Source: Sapria himalayana
Lineage: Eukaryota > Streptophyta > Magnoliopsida > Malpighiales > Rafflesiaceae
Direction: 5' to 3'
Length of the DNA stretch: 64,000 nt
NCBI GenBank assembly: GCA_029783825.1
Contig: JAREIK010000522.1
Span: 19,684-83,683, forward strand
Within the stretch, counting starts at the first letter, position 1, and every line of letters begins with the position of its first letter. This document shows, piece after piece, positions 22,570 through 35,976 of the stretch. A program made the translations under genes and the position numbers. Under the pieces are notes generated by a model, which worked only from the letters and a program-made list of their open reading frames with translations, was not told the origin of the DNA and did no database searches.

Positions 22570-25500
22570 TTAATTATCGGCATAACTATCATCCTCCAAT
22601 GGATCTTCTGACATTTCATATAATTCTAATGGATGTCCCAGCTCATCTATAGATAGAAAATGATCATCTTAAATTTTTATAAGGCCATCATTTGAGTCAG
22701 ATAAATTTTCTAGATCTTCATCTACATGCACATGCTCAATATTATTTATGTCAAAATTTGATCAATCTTTGATTTTGCCAATAACCCACCAGTCACTCTT
22801 ATAATGAGATAAACTCGGATATGTATTATAATATACTTGTGTGAATTAAAATGGCATAATAAATGGCACATATTGATTATATCTATATTTATGGTTAACA
22901 TCAACTAGCTTATACTTCGAATAAATCTTTGTAACCACATTTCATGTAGGATCAAACCACTCACACGTCACACTTTAATAATACAATCTTATTATTTTTG
23001 AGTCCAGGATATTCTAACTCAATAACTTCAGCAAGTTGACCATAATAATAAATCTCATCTTCACTATAACTAGAATCTTTAATGCATACACCACTATTCA
23101 TTGTTGCTTTAGAAGAACCATATCTGATTATGTGAAATTTATATCTATTGATAAAATACCTAGGATATGTTGTCACATATCTAAACTGGCCTTTAATTTG
23201 ATTCTAAATGAATATGTTGGAATCTCTATTTGAAGGATTATTAGCCTGTTGCATAAATTAAACAAATGATGTTAACAACTAAAAGATATTAATAAAGCAA
23301 TTAATTCAAAAAATTGAAACTTAATAATTCTAACATAGTTTTTGAACTAATTCACAAATTTTGTTTCTAGCATAGAATCGACCTCATGGAAAGAAATGGT
23401 TGGTTGTATATGTTTTAACTGCTCAACATAAACACTACAAAAATATAAATAGAGAGAGAATAATGTATATTAATTTTTAATTATTCGTATTAAGGACAAA
23501 ATTAAAAATGATTAAACCTACAACCTTGTTGGGTATACATACTCAATATATGGTGTAACCTACTCCCAATTAAGTAAAACATAGCTCAGAGTTACTTTGT
23601 ACTCTTCATTTGTCATACATCTTTTCTTTGCTCTTTTAAATACTCTTCTAGGGTGCTTGAAGATAGATAGTTTGTCCACATATTCATCTTCTACCAGCAT
23701 ACGATCTTCATTATTCTGAGGCACATTTCTATTTTTTGTTTTGACATGATCCTCAAAATAATAAGAACAAAAAGATGATGCTTCTTCTACTAAATATGCA
23801 TTGTAAATTGAACCTTCAACTTTTGATTTGTTTTTAACATTCAATTTCAACTTATGAAGATACCTACAACCATTATGTTAGATTTCAATTAAATCAAATT
23901 ACAATATTAATTTATGCTTGAAATAATAGAACATAGCTACTTATATTTATTTATCTCTCAAAATGATACATCCACCTATATTGCACTAGCTAGGCTATCC
24001 TAGCTTCATATGCCAAATGGACTGATAAATGATCCATTGAGTCAAAAAAGCTCAGTGGGAATATCCATTCAAGCTTACAAAGAATGAGAGGATGTAATTC
24101 TTCAGTCTAACCATGTTATCTATTTTGATTGTGGTTGCAGTTTGCTGTTTGAAGAATTAACAAAGTTCTATAATGACCTTCCAAACACTTAGGAGAAGTA
24201 ATTCACAAAAAGTAATTGGTAAATCTTTACATAAATACATGATAGTCTTTGCTTTTTATTCCAAATAACTTATGATTCTCATTATCCACACATCTGCCCA
24301 TATTTGAGATATATCCATTAAGAAATTTCATATTTTTAATCCCATCCACAGAATGTCTGCCTTGCCTTCTTATCAAGTGTGTAACAAGCTTTAGAAAATT
24401 TTCTTGTAGCCTCATTTAGTTTCACTTTAAGATGCCAATAGTAATAATTAACTTTTGTTTTGATTTTAAAGTGTACTTTGTTTTTTCTCTACATTAAGGA
24501 TAGTGTTGAAAACATTGTCAAAAAAAAATTTTTCAATATGCATCACAACCAAGATGTGATGGATTAAATTGGACTTTTAATTGGGCAAGTCCCAAAAAAT
24601 ACTGTGTTTCCTCCAGCCAAATATTTTGCATATTAGTCATTAGTTCTAGTAACCTCCATTTTAGTTAACTTCTTCAGACCCAAACTCTTAATCTCTATCA
24701 AGATATCTTTTAATGAACCAACGACTAGTACAGTATTATCACTATTTTATTTTTTTGAAATGTAGTTCTATTTTTGTGAAATGGATGATTTGTAGGTAGA
24801 GACTTATGATAGTTATCAACCCATGATTGTTTACCATAGAATTTGAGGGTAAAAGCATCAGACATTTCTATGTAATACAGAAGCTAGGTTCCTACATTCT
24901 ACTCTCAAAGGCAGTACTCCAACCAAACAATATTGATTATAGAGAAAAATTACTTACCATCCACATAAGGGTTGCCTACATAATGAAATTTTGCTTCTTT
25001 GAGATGTCATATATATTCAAGCCACCATCCCACAAATTTTTTAACTCTGTTATAAAAGGCTATAAGAAAACATCCAACATTTCTTTCGGATTTTGTGGCC
25101 CTGGAATCAATATTAACAGAAACATATATTGCTCCTTTATACAAAACCATGTAGGCAAATTATAAGGTGTTACTATCACTAGCCATGTTGAATACTATTG
25201 TATAGATTGGCCAAAAGGATGAAACCATCTGTGTAGAGACCCAATCTCAAATTTTGACTTTCAACTACAAAATCTTGATTTATATGATTAAAATGCTTTC
25301 AAGGAAGTGAATTTGATGGATGATGCATCACCCCTTCTTCAATCTCATGCTCAGAATGCCACCTCATATCATGTGCTGTAGCATTTGATGAACATAGTCT
25401 ATACAATCGAGGAATTAAAAAAAAGTAATACATCTTCTTAAATGCAACTTTCATCTTTTGTTGCATATCTGCAACAAGAAGTACCTTCTTAAACTGAGGT

Positions 25501-26227
25501 TGATCACAAAACTTACCGCTAATTAAATTACTATCACCACCCCATTATAACTTACATCCATTGAAACAACAATCAATTTTTTCAACTAGTGCCCCCATAC
25601 CTCAAGAAACTTCTTAGTGCTGTAAAAGTTATTAGTGACCAAATTATTATTTGGAATAATCTCATTCATAAGTTCTATCACCTTATCAAATAATTTCTCA
25701 GACATATGATTTTCTAATTTATTGCTCATAAGTCAAGCCACAAGTGACAATTGTGAATGTATTTTACAATTAGGCAACAAATCATTTTTTAGAACTTTAA
25801 GCATATCAAAAAATTTCTGAGCTTTAGGAATAAGTGGTTCATCCATGTAATTCATTTTGAAGTCACCATCAGCAGCTTCCATGGACATTCTATGGTATGT
25901 GTTTGATGCTTCTTCACTACATGCATATGATTCTTTGCCCTCATTTCAGTCAATGTTCAAAGTCATTATAGTTTCCCCATGATAAATCCAAATAAAATAA
26001 TTTGGTAGAAAGCCGTATTTAACCACTTGGCATCTTATAGTGTTTGCATCACAAAATGATAAATTTTAATACTTGTAGTTATTACATGGACACTTAATTT
26101 TATTTCCTTCCATCCATCTCAGTCGACTACATGCAAAGTTGATGAAAGTTCCTAGCCCACTCAAAAAATCTTGATTCAAAATTCCATTCATAAAACTTTG
26201 GTACATCCACTAATGATCTGCACTCAT
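22570..26227 (-). pseudogene. tnp2: CACTA (En/Spm) transposase tnp2, decayed
   Basis: The protein is the catalytic transposase of a plant CACTA element. From ATG at 26,227 the frame gives the transposase-associated domain (WMYQSFMNGILNQDFLSG, NKIKCPCNN, YGFLPNYFIWIYHGE), then the Tnp2 domain start (KLFDKVIELMNEIIPNNN, LVTNNFYSTKKFL). The domain then continues through several frameshifts. C-terminal parts are the FPDGYVSNMGRCVD-like stretch (~24,230-24,330), DUF4218 (VEGSIYNAYLVEEASSFCSY, ~23,800) and DUF4216 (AEVIELEYPGLKNNKIVL, ~23,000). The end is acidic, ...EMSEDPLEDDSYADN, with TAA at 22,570. Introns appear at ~23,860-23,950 and ~23,250-23,540. Many stops and at least two frameshifts (one near 25,600) rule out function. 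It is more damaged than the plus-strand copy at 32,366. Confidence 0.9.
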
Positions 26228-28760
26228 TTTGCTTTGTTATATTTGAAAATAATAATGCTCAATCATAATTCTGAATGAAACATACAATGAATTCAAATAA
26301 TACTAATAATTAAATAAAATTACTTACAGATGAATATGAAAAGATAAACTATCATGAATATTAAGGCAATGCATTTGTAGAATCTACATGAAGAAACAAA
26401 GCATTTATTAGCACACTTAAGATTAAAAGATATCATGTGATTACTAGATGAAGGGATGAAACCACGTGCACGTGGATTGACATGAAAGGGAAGTAAAAAG
26501 GAAAGGAATTGAAAGTTTGAAGGAGTAAGCTTCTCACATCTCAATGAAGATCAAAGAGAAAAATTTTACTGTGATTCAATTCAATTTTTAAATATTATAA
26601 TAAAAAAGAATGAGAAAATTAATGGAATGAAGATCTAATTCCAAGAACTCTTGGTAAATGAATTAATAAAGAATTCAAACATGAACAAAGATAAATTTCG
26701 ACTAGAAAACAGATCATACAAAGCATTCAACTAGGAAATATAGATGTGAAGCTTGCTATAATTACAGATTCCTAGCATTACGAATAGAGACATATTAGAG
26801 ATACAAAGAATTATAGATATTACAATTAACATAATGTAGGAACACTTATATAACTATAAGACAATTTGACAGATAAGTGAATGGATGATACATGTTTACT
26901 TATTGTGTTTATATGAATAATAATTTTATGCATAATGTGGTTGTGCATAATATGTTTATGCATAAATAGATGATGCATAACATTTTAATGCATGAACATG
27001 TTTATATTCATAACATGTTGATGCATAAAAAATATGCATAACATTTTTCTATATGCATAAACATGAAATACATTTAACATGATACTATGCATAATGTGTT
27101 ATTATGCATAAAAATATGTTTTTGCTTAAACACATTATGCATAACATTTTTATGCATAATATTTATGCATAAATAAGTTATGCACAACATTTCATGCATA
27201 AATAAGTGTTTGAGCATAACAAGTTTATGCATAAATAAATATAATTTATTATTTAATAATAGAAGGGTAACTATGGGTTTTAGATTTTGGGAAAAAAATG
27301 ACTCAAATCATAAATAATTTTGATTTGGGTCCATAAATGTTAAAAAAAATGGTGATATTATAATTATTTTCATTGTATAATCTTTTAACATAATTTCCTC
27401 ATTTTTATCATGTTTTATCTAATTTTTTTTTATTTTTTTACCATCATATATCGTATGATTTATTTTATAATATACTTATAAATATATATATATATATAGT
27501 TTTTAATTTTTATTTTTATTTTTATTTTTATTTTTATTTTTTATAATTTGTATAAGAAAATCAATTATGTGGTAAACATACCTACACATGATAAAGTTAT
27601 TTGAAAACTAATTTTTTTGTGCTTAAAATAAAAATGTACCTTTTTATTATATTAATTTATACCATTGTGAAAAATAATATTTTTACATATATTTACCCTG
27701 TAGAAAATATATTAAATAAATTTTTAATTTTGGTAAAATCACACTAAATATCTATTTTTATTTTAAGTGATTTGACAAAATATCTCTAGAAAATGATAAC
27801 TTGATATATAATTTTCACATATGATATTATTTAAATTGATAAAACTAATAAAGTTTTAAGTTGAAAATTATTTAGACTACATGATGAATTAGAGAGAAAT
27901 TTTAAAATTAATTGAATAAAGATAAAATACTAGAAAGAATAGTTTCCATTTGGTTAAGAGAAAAATATTATAAAATAATTATTTGATAATTCATAATTCA
28001 TATTTCAAAATATTGAATTACTACAAATACGTTATTTATATGATTACTATAATATAAATATATATAGTAAAAAACTTGTGTGTAAAAGGATAATTGACTC
28101 AGTTTTAGGTTGCATTAGGACACTTCCCAATTAAATCCTTAACAATAGCCAATAGCCAACAAACAATTTGCACATCCACACTACTCAACACAAATACCAA
28201 CAACAATTTTGTGATTAACATCCAAAACAACAAGACTGTCTGAGTGGAAATAAACATGGATATCAAGCCTGCATACCTACTATGCAACATTAACATCCAG
28301 ACAATGAGAAAGCATTATATCACACATGCATAAAGTCTGAATACGAATCAATTTATATAAGCAATCCAAGCATACCATGGTTATTAATTATTTTGGTACT
28401 TGTACTGATTTACCATGAACATCCAGATTAATACTGTGCATGAGGAGGATCCTAGACCTTTTATATAATTATGGCAAAAACTTGACTTTACATGCTATCA
28501 TACAGACACAGATATCTACTATATAATTTATATGGAAAATGCAATATAGAGTAATATTTAGGGTAGAAGGAGAATTTTCGAAAAAACAAATAGCAGAATC
28601 CAAACACACACTCCTGCATTAAGATAATCGATGAAAAGTTAGGTTATAAAGCATACCTCAAATAACTAAAATAACTAATAGCTGAAGGAATTCTCGCTTA
28701 CTCTACTAATAGGTTATGGTGTATCCATGTAAAGAGAGAGAGGTGAACTACGGAGGAGTT
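26228..28760. other. 5' leader and subterminal region of element B
   Basis: Upstream of the minus-strand tnp2 there is about 2.5 kb without a recognisable gene. It contains the ATGCAT cluster (26,920-27,235), a (TTTTTA)n run at about 27,500-27,542 and otherwise AT-rich sequence. Open frames at 26,320-26,544 and 28,105-28,296 on the minus strand have no recognisable content. Confidence 0.5.
26920..27235. promoter_or_regulatory. Cluster of ATGCAT palindromes (TTATGCATAA)
   Basis: About 14 exact ATGCAT hexamers occur in ~310 bases, most inside TTATGCATAA or ATGCATAAC, with further one-base variants. The spacing is irregular (about 10-40 bases). The cluster lies about 700 bases upstream of the tnp2 start, where CACTA elements have subterminal binding sites for their TNPA-type protein. 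A role as a binding array is inference. Confidence 0.6.
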
Positions 28761-30484
28761 TGATGCATGTTAGAGTTGTCACTATAGTCTCAACAATAAA
28801 TGAACACACAACGATAGTGTTTTGAAATTTTAAAATTCCAAAAATAATTTAATTTTTCATTATCAAAACATTAAATAAACAATACATATATAAAATACAT
28901 AAAAACTCATATTTTTATTATTATCAAAATATTTTCAACAAGTTTATGTTCATGTAGCAAGGTACAAATGAAAAACAAACATCTTATAATTTTTAATTAT
29001 CAAATTAATAAAACAATAAATATATAAATAAATTCAAAAAATCAATGTATAGCCTTATAACTATAAAAAAAATCAAATGACTACAAAATTTGCAAACTTC
29101 ATATTGCAAGACACATATGAAAATAGGATTGGTCTTTAAGCCACTCTCCTAAAAGTTATAAAACATTCTTTATGTTAAAAATATAAATATATATATTTTA
29201 TGTTTATAAATTTTTAAGAATTCATATTACTTTTTATAAAGATAATATGAAAAAATTTTAAAGGCTTAAAATTTCATATTATTTGACATAAGTTATAATT
29301 TATAAAATTCTAAAAATTACTTAAAGTGAGAAGATTATTAAAAAAAAGTTATATTTATTATTTTAATAAAGGCAGAATATTAAAAGCTAAAAGTAAAAAT
29401 CTTACTCAATTATTTAATTCTTATAAATTTTAGTAGGGGCAAACATCTATGTATTTATGTTTTAATATCAATTTACATTCTTTTAAATTTTATAAAAAAT
29501 TTTTAATTTTTTTTATAATTCAAAATTTTGAAATTTTATAGTAATTATATTTTAAAAAGTTTTATATAATCAAAGAAAATATTGTTTTTAACTTTAAATA
29601 ATATTAATATTTACTAGTGTATTCTTTAATTCAAATATTTTTGTAAATATCTTTTATTTAATCATACAATAAATTATTTTAGCTTTTTATTAAATAAATT
29701 TTAATTTATATTCATTTATTTTTTAAAATATCATATAATTTATTATAATTATAGAATTAATTATTTAATGTTTTTAAACAAATATTTAAATTTCATAATT
29801 AAAAATTTTAAAAAAATTTTATGTATAACTTTTTAAAAATTTTATAATCTTAAAATAGTTATTTTAGTCTTTATTAATATAAATATTTTTCATATTTATA
29901 TATATTTGATATTATTTATTTAAAATATCTTATTTTTATAATTATATGAGGAGAATGTATCTTTCAAGGATTGCTCACTTATAGACCATGACATACCTTT
30001 AATATTCAAAATTACATAAAATATAAAAACAAATAAAATGTTAAAAAAAATTAAATCTTTAAAGATTAGCAATAGAAATTATCACCAGCCCAAATAGCTA
30101 GGCAAAAATCTCTAGATAAATGCATATATTTTGTGAAAATTATCATTAAGGAATAATCACTTATAATTAAATATAAAATCATAAAAAAACTAATATAATT
30201 ATTTAGCGATGAATTTGTCTTGATCTAATTAGCTAGAAATAATCCATCGCTAAAGCCATTGCTAAAATTGCTGCCATTCTTTGCATGAAAATCTACGACA
30301 ATATTACCCAAGGACAATTTTTAATTAAAATTTCTATCACCAATCTATCAGAAATCCATCGGAAATTTGTAATTCAATGTAATGTTAAAAATCTTTTGCT
30401 ATTCCCTAGCAAATGTCTCGTGAATTAACTAGGGATAATTCCCTTGCTAAATTTTACGAGCTAAACAGACATTTTCTTTTAGTG
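28760..30484 (-). repeat. Right inverted arm and right terminus of element B
   Basis: It is the inverted counterpart of 10,211-12,350. Shared stretches are the GGAGAATGTATCTTTCAA...TATAGACCATGACATA part near 29,948-29,995, TTTTAGTAGGGGCAAACAT near 29,427-29,446 and GGTCTTTAAGCCACTCTCC near 29,130. The outer end carries TTAACTAGGGATAATTCCC and finishes CTTTTAGTG at 30,484. Confidence 0.8.
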
Positions 30485-30717
30485 ATCTTTATGTTTGTCT
30501 ATCTATATATCAATCTATTAATCTATCTATATTTATATCTATCTATTTATCAATCTCTCTTTATATCTATCTATCTACCTATCTATCTATCTATCTATCT
30601 GTATATATTATATATATTTTTTTATCAATCAATCTATCAATCTAGCTATATAACTATTTGTCTCTCTATCTATCATTCAATCAATCAATCAATCTGTCTA
30701 TCTATCTATCTATCAAT

Positions 30718-30749
<32 letters not shown>

Positions 30750-30866
30750 TAATTTATATATATGTCTCTCAATCTTTTTATCTCTTTATCTATCTATCTA
30801 TTTGTCAATTTTTATGTCTATCTATTTTTCTATCTATATGTCCTACTATCTTTCTAATTTTCTATT

Positions 30867-30941
<75 letters not shown>

Positions 30942-32150
30942 ATTTGTTTGTCTATGTATCTATCTATCAGTATATCTATATATCTATCTATCTAAATATC
31001 TATCTGTCTATTTATGTATCTATCGATTTGTATATCTATATGTCTATATATCTAAATATCTATCTCACTAATATCTCAATGTCTATCTATCTACTCATCT
31101 ATTTATATCTATTTGTCTATCTATATGTGTTTCTATCTATCTATATATCTATCTATCTTTCTATATATCAATCTGTCTATCTATTTATCTATCTATATAT
31201 TTATTGATCTATTTGTCTATTATCAATCTATCTGTCTATTTTTCCATCTATCTGTTTATCTATCTATTTGTCAATCTATCTATCTACCATTCTATCTATC
31301 TAACTCTATTAATTTTTCTATCTATCTATAAATGTATCTATTAATCTGTATATCAATCTATCTATCAATGTATCTATCAATCTGTCTATCAACATGAATA
31401 TCTATTTATCTATTTGTATATCTATAAGTTTATCTATTTATCTATTTGATTGTTTATCGATCCATCTATCTATCTATCTATCCATCTATCTATCTATCTA
31501 TCTATCTATCCATCTATCTATAAGTCTATCTATACGTCTATCTTTCCATCTATCTACACGTCTATCAATCTATCTATACGTCTATCTTTTCGGTTATCTA
31601 CACGTCTATAAATCAATATATATATATCTCTTTCTATCTATCTATTGATCTGCCTATCAATCTGCATATATATGTATCTATCTATCTTTCTAACTATCTA
31701 TCAATCAATCAATCTATCTGTCAATCAATCTATCAATCTATATGTCGAACTATTTTTTTATCTTTATATCTATATATCTGTTTATCTATCTATCTATTTA
31801 TCTATTTGTTTATCTATCTATCAATTTATCTAGGTATCAATCTATCTATGTATCAATCTGTCTATCTATTTGTAAATCTATATATCTAACAATCTATCTA
31901 TTAATATGTCTATCAATGTGTATATATATATCTTTATAGCTATCTATCTATCTTGCTATATATAGGTTTATTTTTCAATCTATATGTCAATCAATCTCTC
32001 TATCTATGTCTTTATTTATCTATTTATCAATTTGAGCATCTATCTATCTATAAGTCTATTTATTTATCTATCTATATGTATATCTATCTATCTATCCGAA
32101 TATATATCAATCAATCTATCTCTCTAACTATCTTTCTATCTATCTATCTC

Positions 32151-32182
<32 letters not shown>

Positions 32183-32365
32183 CCTATCTATTTGTTTATC
32201 TATCTATCTCTCTATTAGCTTGTCTATCTATTTGTATCCCAATTTGTCTATCTATCTATCAATCTATATATATGTCAATCTTGTTGTTTATTTATCAATC
32301 TATCTTTCTAAATCTCTTATTGTCTATCAATCAATCAATCTTTCTGTCTATTTATTCTCTATATT
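30485..32365 (+). repeat. TATC/TGTC array II
   Basis: About 1.9 kb of the same imperfect TCTA array as 7,004-10,210, in the same orientation, with a (TA)n run near 30,872-30,939. It begins at the right terminus of element B and ends inside the tnp2 coding sequence of element C, at about 32,366. It is best read as the continuation of array I. Ser-Ile-Tyr-Leu frames here are repeat products. Confidence 0.97.
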
Positions 32366-35300
32366 CTTTTTCATTATGCAAACATTATAAGATATAATTT
32401 GGCCAAATATGGTTTTGTGCCAAATTATTTTGTATGGATTTATCATGGGGAAAGTACAATGGCTTTGAATATTGAACAAAATGAGGATATTGAATCGTTT
32501 GCTTGTGGTGAAGAATCATCAAACAGATACCATATAATGATCACGTAAACTACTGGTGCTAGCTTCAATATGGATTACGTGGATGAACCACCTAATCCTG
32601 AAGCTTAGAAGTTTTAAGAATTGCTTAAAGCTGCAGATAAAGAGTTGTGGCCTGGTTGTAAAACACATTCACAATTGTCACTTGTGTCTCGACTAATGAG
32701 CATTAAGTCAGAAAATCATATGTCTAAGAAATTATTTGATCAGGTGATAGAACTGATGAAAAAGATTGTTTCTGATAATAATTTGATCACTAACAACTTT
32801 TACAACACTAAGAAGTTACTACGAGGAATGGGTCTACCAGTGGAAAAAATTGATTGTTATTTAAATGGATGCATGTTATATTGGGGCTGTGATAGTGATT
32901 TAATTAGCTGTAAGTTTTGTGACCATCCTCAATTTAGGCAGGAACCTCATGTTGTAGATATGCGACAAAAATTGAAAGTTGTCTTTAAGAAGATGTATTA
33001 TTTTTCATTAATTCCTCGATTATAGAGACTATATGCATCAAATACTACTGCAAATGAAATGAGGTGGGATTCCGAGCATGAGGTTGAAGAAGGGGTAACG
33101 TGTCATCCATCCAATTCACCTCCTTGGAAGCATTTTTATTATATACATTAAGATTTTGCTGCAGAAAGTCGAAATGTGAAATTGAGTCTCTACAATGATG
33201 GATTTTAGCCATTTGGGAAATCTGGACAATAGTATTCATCATGGCCAGTGATAGTGACGCTTTATAACTTGCCTCCATGGTTGTGTTCGATGGAGCAATA
33301 TGTGTTTTTTTCAATATTGGTTCCAAGGCCAAAAAATTTGTAAGACATGCTGAATGTTTTCTTACAGTCTCTTATTGGAGAATTAAATCATTTATGAGAT
33401 GTTGGCGTGAATATGTATGATATCTCAAAAAAGTAAAATTTCATTATGCGGCCAGCCCTTATGTAGATGATAAGTGACTTTCCTGCATATTCAATGTTGC
33501 TTAGGTGGAGTACTAAAGGATCATTCACATGCTCGTATTGCATGAAAAATTTCGATGCATTTACCCTCAAATTTAGTGGTAAATAGTCATGGTTTGATAA
33601 CCATCGTTATTTTCTACCTACGAATCATCCATTTCGAAGAAATAGAACTGCATTTCGAAAAAATAAATCTGTGATGATAGGTGTACCAGTAGTTCGTTCA
33701 GGCGTTGCTATTATTACAGAGATTCATAGTTTGGGTTTGAAGAAGGTAACTAATGAGGATGCTACTGGAAGTAATGGACCGATAGAAAATTTACTTGGAT
33801 GGAGGAAACATAGTATATTTTGGGACTTACCTTGTTGGAAGTCCAATTTAATTCATCATAACTTAGATGTAATGCATATTGAAAAAAATATTTTTGACAA
33901 TGTTTTTAACATTGTCCTTAATGTAGACGGAAAAATAAAAGACACTTTAAAATCAAGACAAGAGCTGAATGATTACTGTTGGCATCCTAAATTGAAATTG
34001 AATGAGTAAATAGAAATATTTCTTAAAGCTTGATACACACTTGATAAGAAGGCAAAATAGATATTATGTGAATGGGTTAAATATTTTAAATTCCCTGATG
34101 GATATGTGTCAAATATGGGTAGATGCATAGATATGAAGAATCTTAAGTTATATGGAATGAAAAGTCATTACTGTCATGTATTTATGCAGAGATTAATACC
34201 AATTTCATTCCGTGAATTACTTCCACTAAGTGTTTAGAAGGTCCTTAAAGAACTTATTTTTTTTTTCAAATAGCTAACTGCAACCACAATCAAAATAGAT
34301 GACATGGTGAGGTTGGAGAATGACATTCCACTTATTATTTGTAAGCTTGAACGGAAATTCCCACAGTGTTTTTTTGACTCAATGGAGCATTTGCCAGTCC
34401 ATTTGGCATATGAAGCAAGGATTGCAGGGCCAATGCAATTCAGGTGGATGTATCCTTTTAAGAGGTAAATACATATAATTTACTGTGTCTTAATATTGTT
34501 TACTTTAAGTTATATTGCAATTTAACCAAATTGAAACCTAACATTGTGGTTCTAGGTATCTTCGTAAGTTGAAATTGAATGTTAGAAACAAGGCAAAAGT
34601 TGAATGTTCAATTTTTAATGCATATTTAGTAGAAGAAGCATAATCATTTTGTTCTTATTATTTTGAGGATCATGTCAATACAAATAATAGAAATGTGCCG
34701 CTGAATTATAAAGATCATGTGATGGTAGAAGATGATTCTGTAGACAAACTATCTATCTTCTAGCACCCTGGAAGAGTATTTGGAAGAGATATGAAAAGAT
34801 GTTTGACAGATGAAAAGTACAAAGCAACCCAGAGCTAAGTTTTACTTAATTGTTACGAGGTTGCACCATACATTGAGTATGTATACACAAAATGATTACA
34901 AGTTTAATTATAGTTTAATTTTATCTATAATAGGAATTATTAAAAATTGATATACATTTTTTTTTCTCTTTTTATATTTGTGCAGTATTTATGTTGAGAA
35001 GTTAAAATATAGTCAACCAGTAATTTCCAGCAATGATGTCGATTATATGCTAGAAATTGAATTTGCGAATTGGTTCAAAAATTATGTGAGAATTATTAAG
35101 TTTACAATTTTTGAATTATTTAATTTATTATTATCTTTTATTTGTTAGTATCAATTTTTTAATTTATGTCACAGGCAATTGATCCTTTAAATGGAGATTC
35201 AAATATTTTTATTCAGAATCTAAGTAAAGGCCCGTTTAGATATGTGACAACCTATCCTAGGTATTTTGTTAATGGATATAAATTCACACAAATGGGCACG

Positions 35301-35920
35301 CTTCTTCTAAAATAATATGAATAGTGGTGTATGCATTAAAGGCGCGGGAGAGTGCAGATGAGATTGATTATTGTGATCAACTCAATGAAGTTATTGAGTT
35401 GGAGTATCATGGGCTCGAAAATAATAGGATTGTATTATTTAAGTGTGAGTGGTTTGATCCTACACGAAATGTGGGCACAAAGATTCATTCGGATTATAAG
35501 CTAGTGGATGTTAACCATAAATGTATAAATAATCGATATGAGCCATTTATTATGCCAGTTCAAGCTGCTCAAGTATATTTTTATACATATCCGAGTTTAT
35601 CTCATGATAAGAGTGATTTGTGGGTGATTTGAAAAATCAAAGTACGATCAAAATTTGAAGTTTCAACATCGCAAGAAAGAAGTGCAGACTTAGATATTTC
35701 ACCGGCATTCCAAGAAGATGACATAAATAATATTGAACCTTTTAATATAGATGAAGATTCAAAAAATTTATGTTACTCAAAAGGTGACATAATAGAAAAT
35801 GAAGATGATCAATTTCTATCTAAAGATGAGTTTAAACTTCTTTCGAAATCAGACGAAATATCAGTAGATCTATTGGAGGAGGATAGTGATGTTGAAATCT
35901 ATCAGTGTGTTTTATTATAA
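32366..35920 (+). pseudogene. tnp2: CACTA (En/Spm) transposase tnp2, 5' truncated, nearly in frame
   Basis: It begins inside the transposase-associated domain (ANTIRYNLAKYGFVPNYFVW, IYHGE). The Tnp2 domain follows: KLFDQVIELMKKIVSDNN, LITNNFYNTKKLLRGMGLPV, EKIDCYLNGCMLYWGCDSD, then LLGWRKHSIFWDLPCWKSN and NLDVMHIEKNIFDNVFNIVL near 33,790-33,920. DUF4218 follows around 34,300-34,870 (DDMVRLENDIPLIICKLERK, PVHLAYEARIAGPMQFRWMY) across an intron at about 34,468-34,555. DUF4216 lies at 35,210-35,640 (NEVIELEYHGLENNRIVLFK, NRYEPFIMPVQAAQVYFY). The end is an acidic tail with TAA at 35,918-35,920. The first exon frame is preserved for about 2 kb but holds a dozen or so point stops, so it is inactive. 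It is less decayed than the minus-strand copy. Confidence 0.93.
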
Positions 35921-35976
35921 AATGCATGCTTGTTCATCAAATCTCTATTATTTGTTCTATCTTTTTTTTACAACAG

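Larger units (their letters stand above)
10211..30484 (-). mobile_element. CACTA element B, 20.3 kb, with long inverted arms
   Basis: The left end reads CATTACAAGAAATATCCC (one change from CACTACAAG). The right end, read on the minus strand, begins CACTAAAAGAAAATGTC. Both flanks are TATC array in the same orientation, as expected if the element inserted into one array. About 2 kb at each end is inverted relative to the other. The decayed tnp2 on the minus strand lies about 4 kb from the right end, so the element is oriented right to left. The left half contains captured host-gene fragments and a nested or composite A-type segment ending at 20,105. Flanking trinucleotides (ATA left, ATC right) are compatible with an old 3 bp target duplication but do not match exactly. 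Confidence 0.7.

Noticed and set aside
24827..25165. A 112-codon plus-strand open frame.
   Set aside because: It lies antisense to the decayed minus-strand tnp2, whose conserved motifs explain the sequence.
28105..28296. A 63-codon hydrophobic minus-strand frame.
   Set aside because: Chance frame in AT-rich element B leader. No family resemblance and no upstream gene context.
33045..33332. A 95-codon minus-strand frame, and similar ones at 33,388-33,570 and 36,078-36,446.
   Set aside because: Antisense shadows of the plus-strand tnp2 and tnpA relics.
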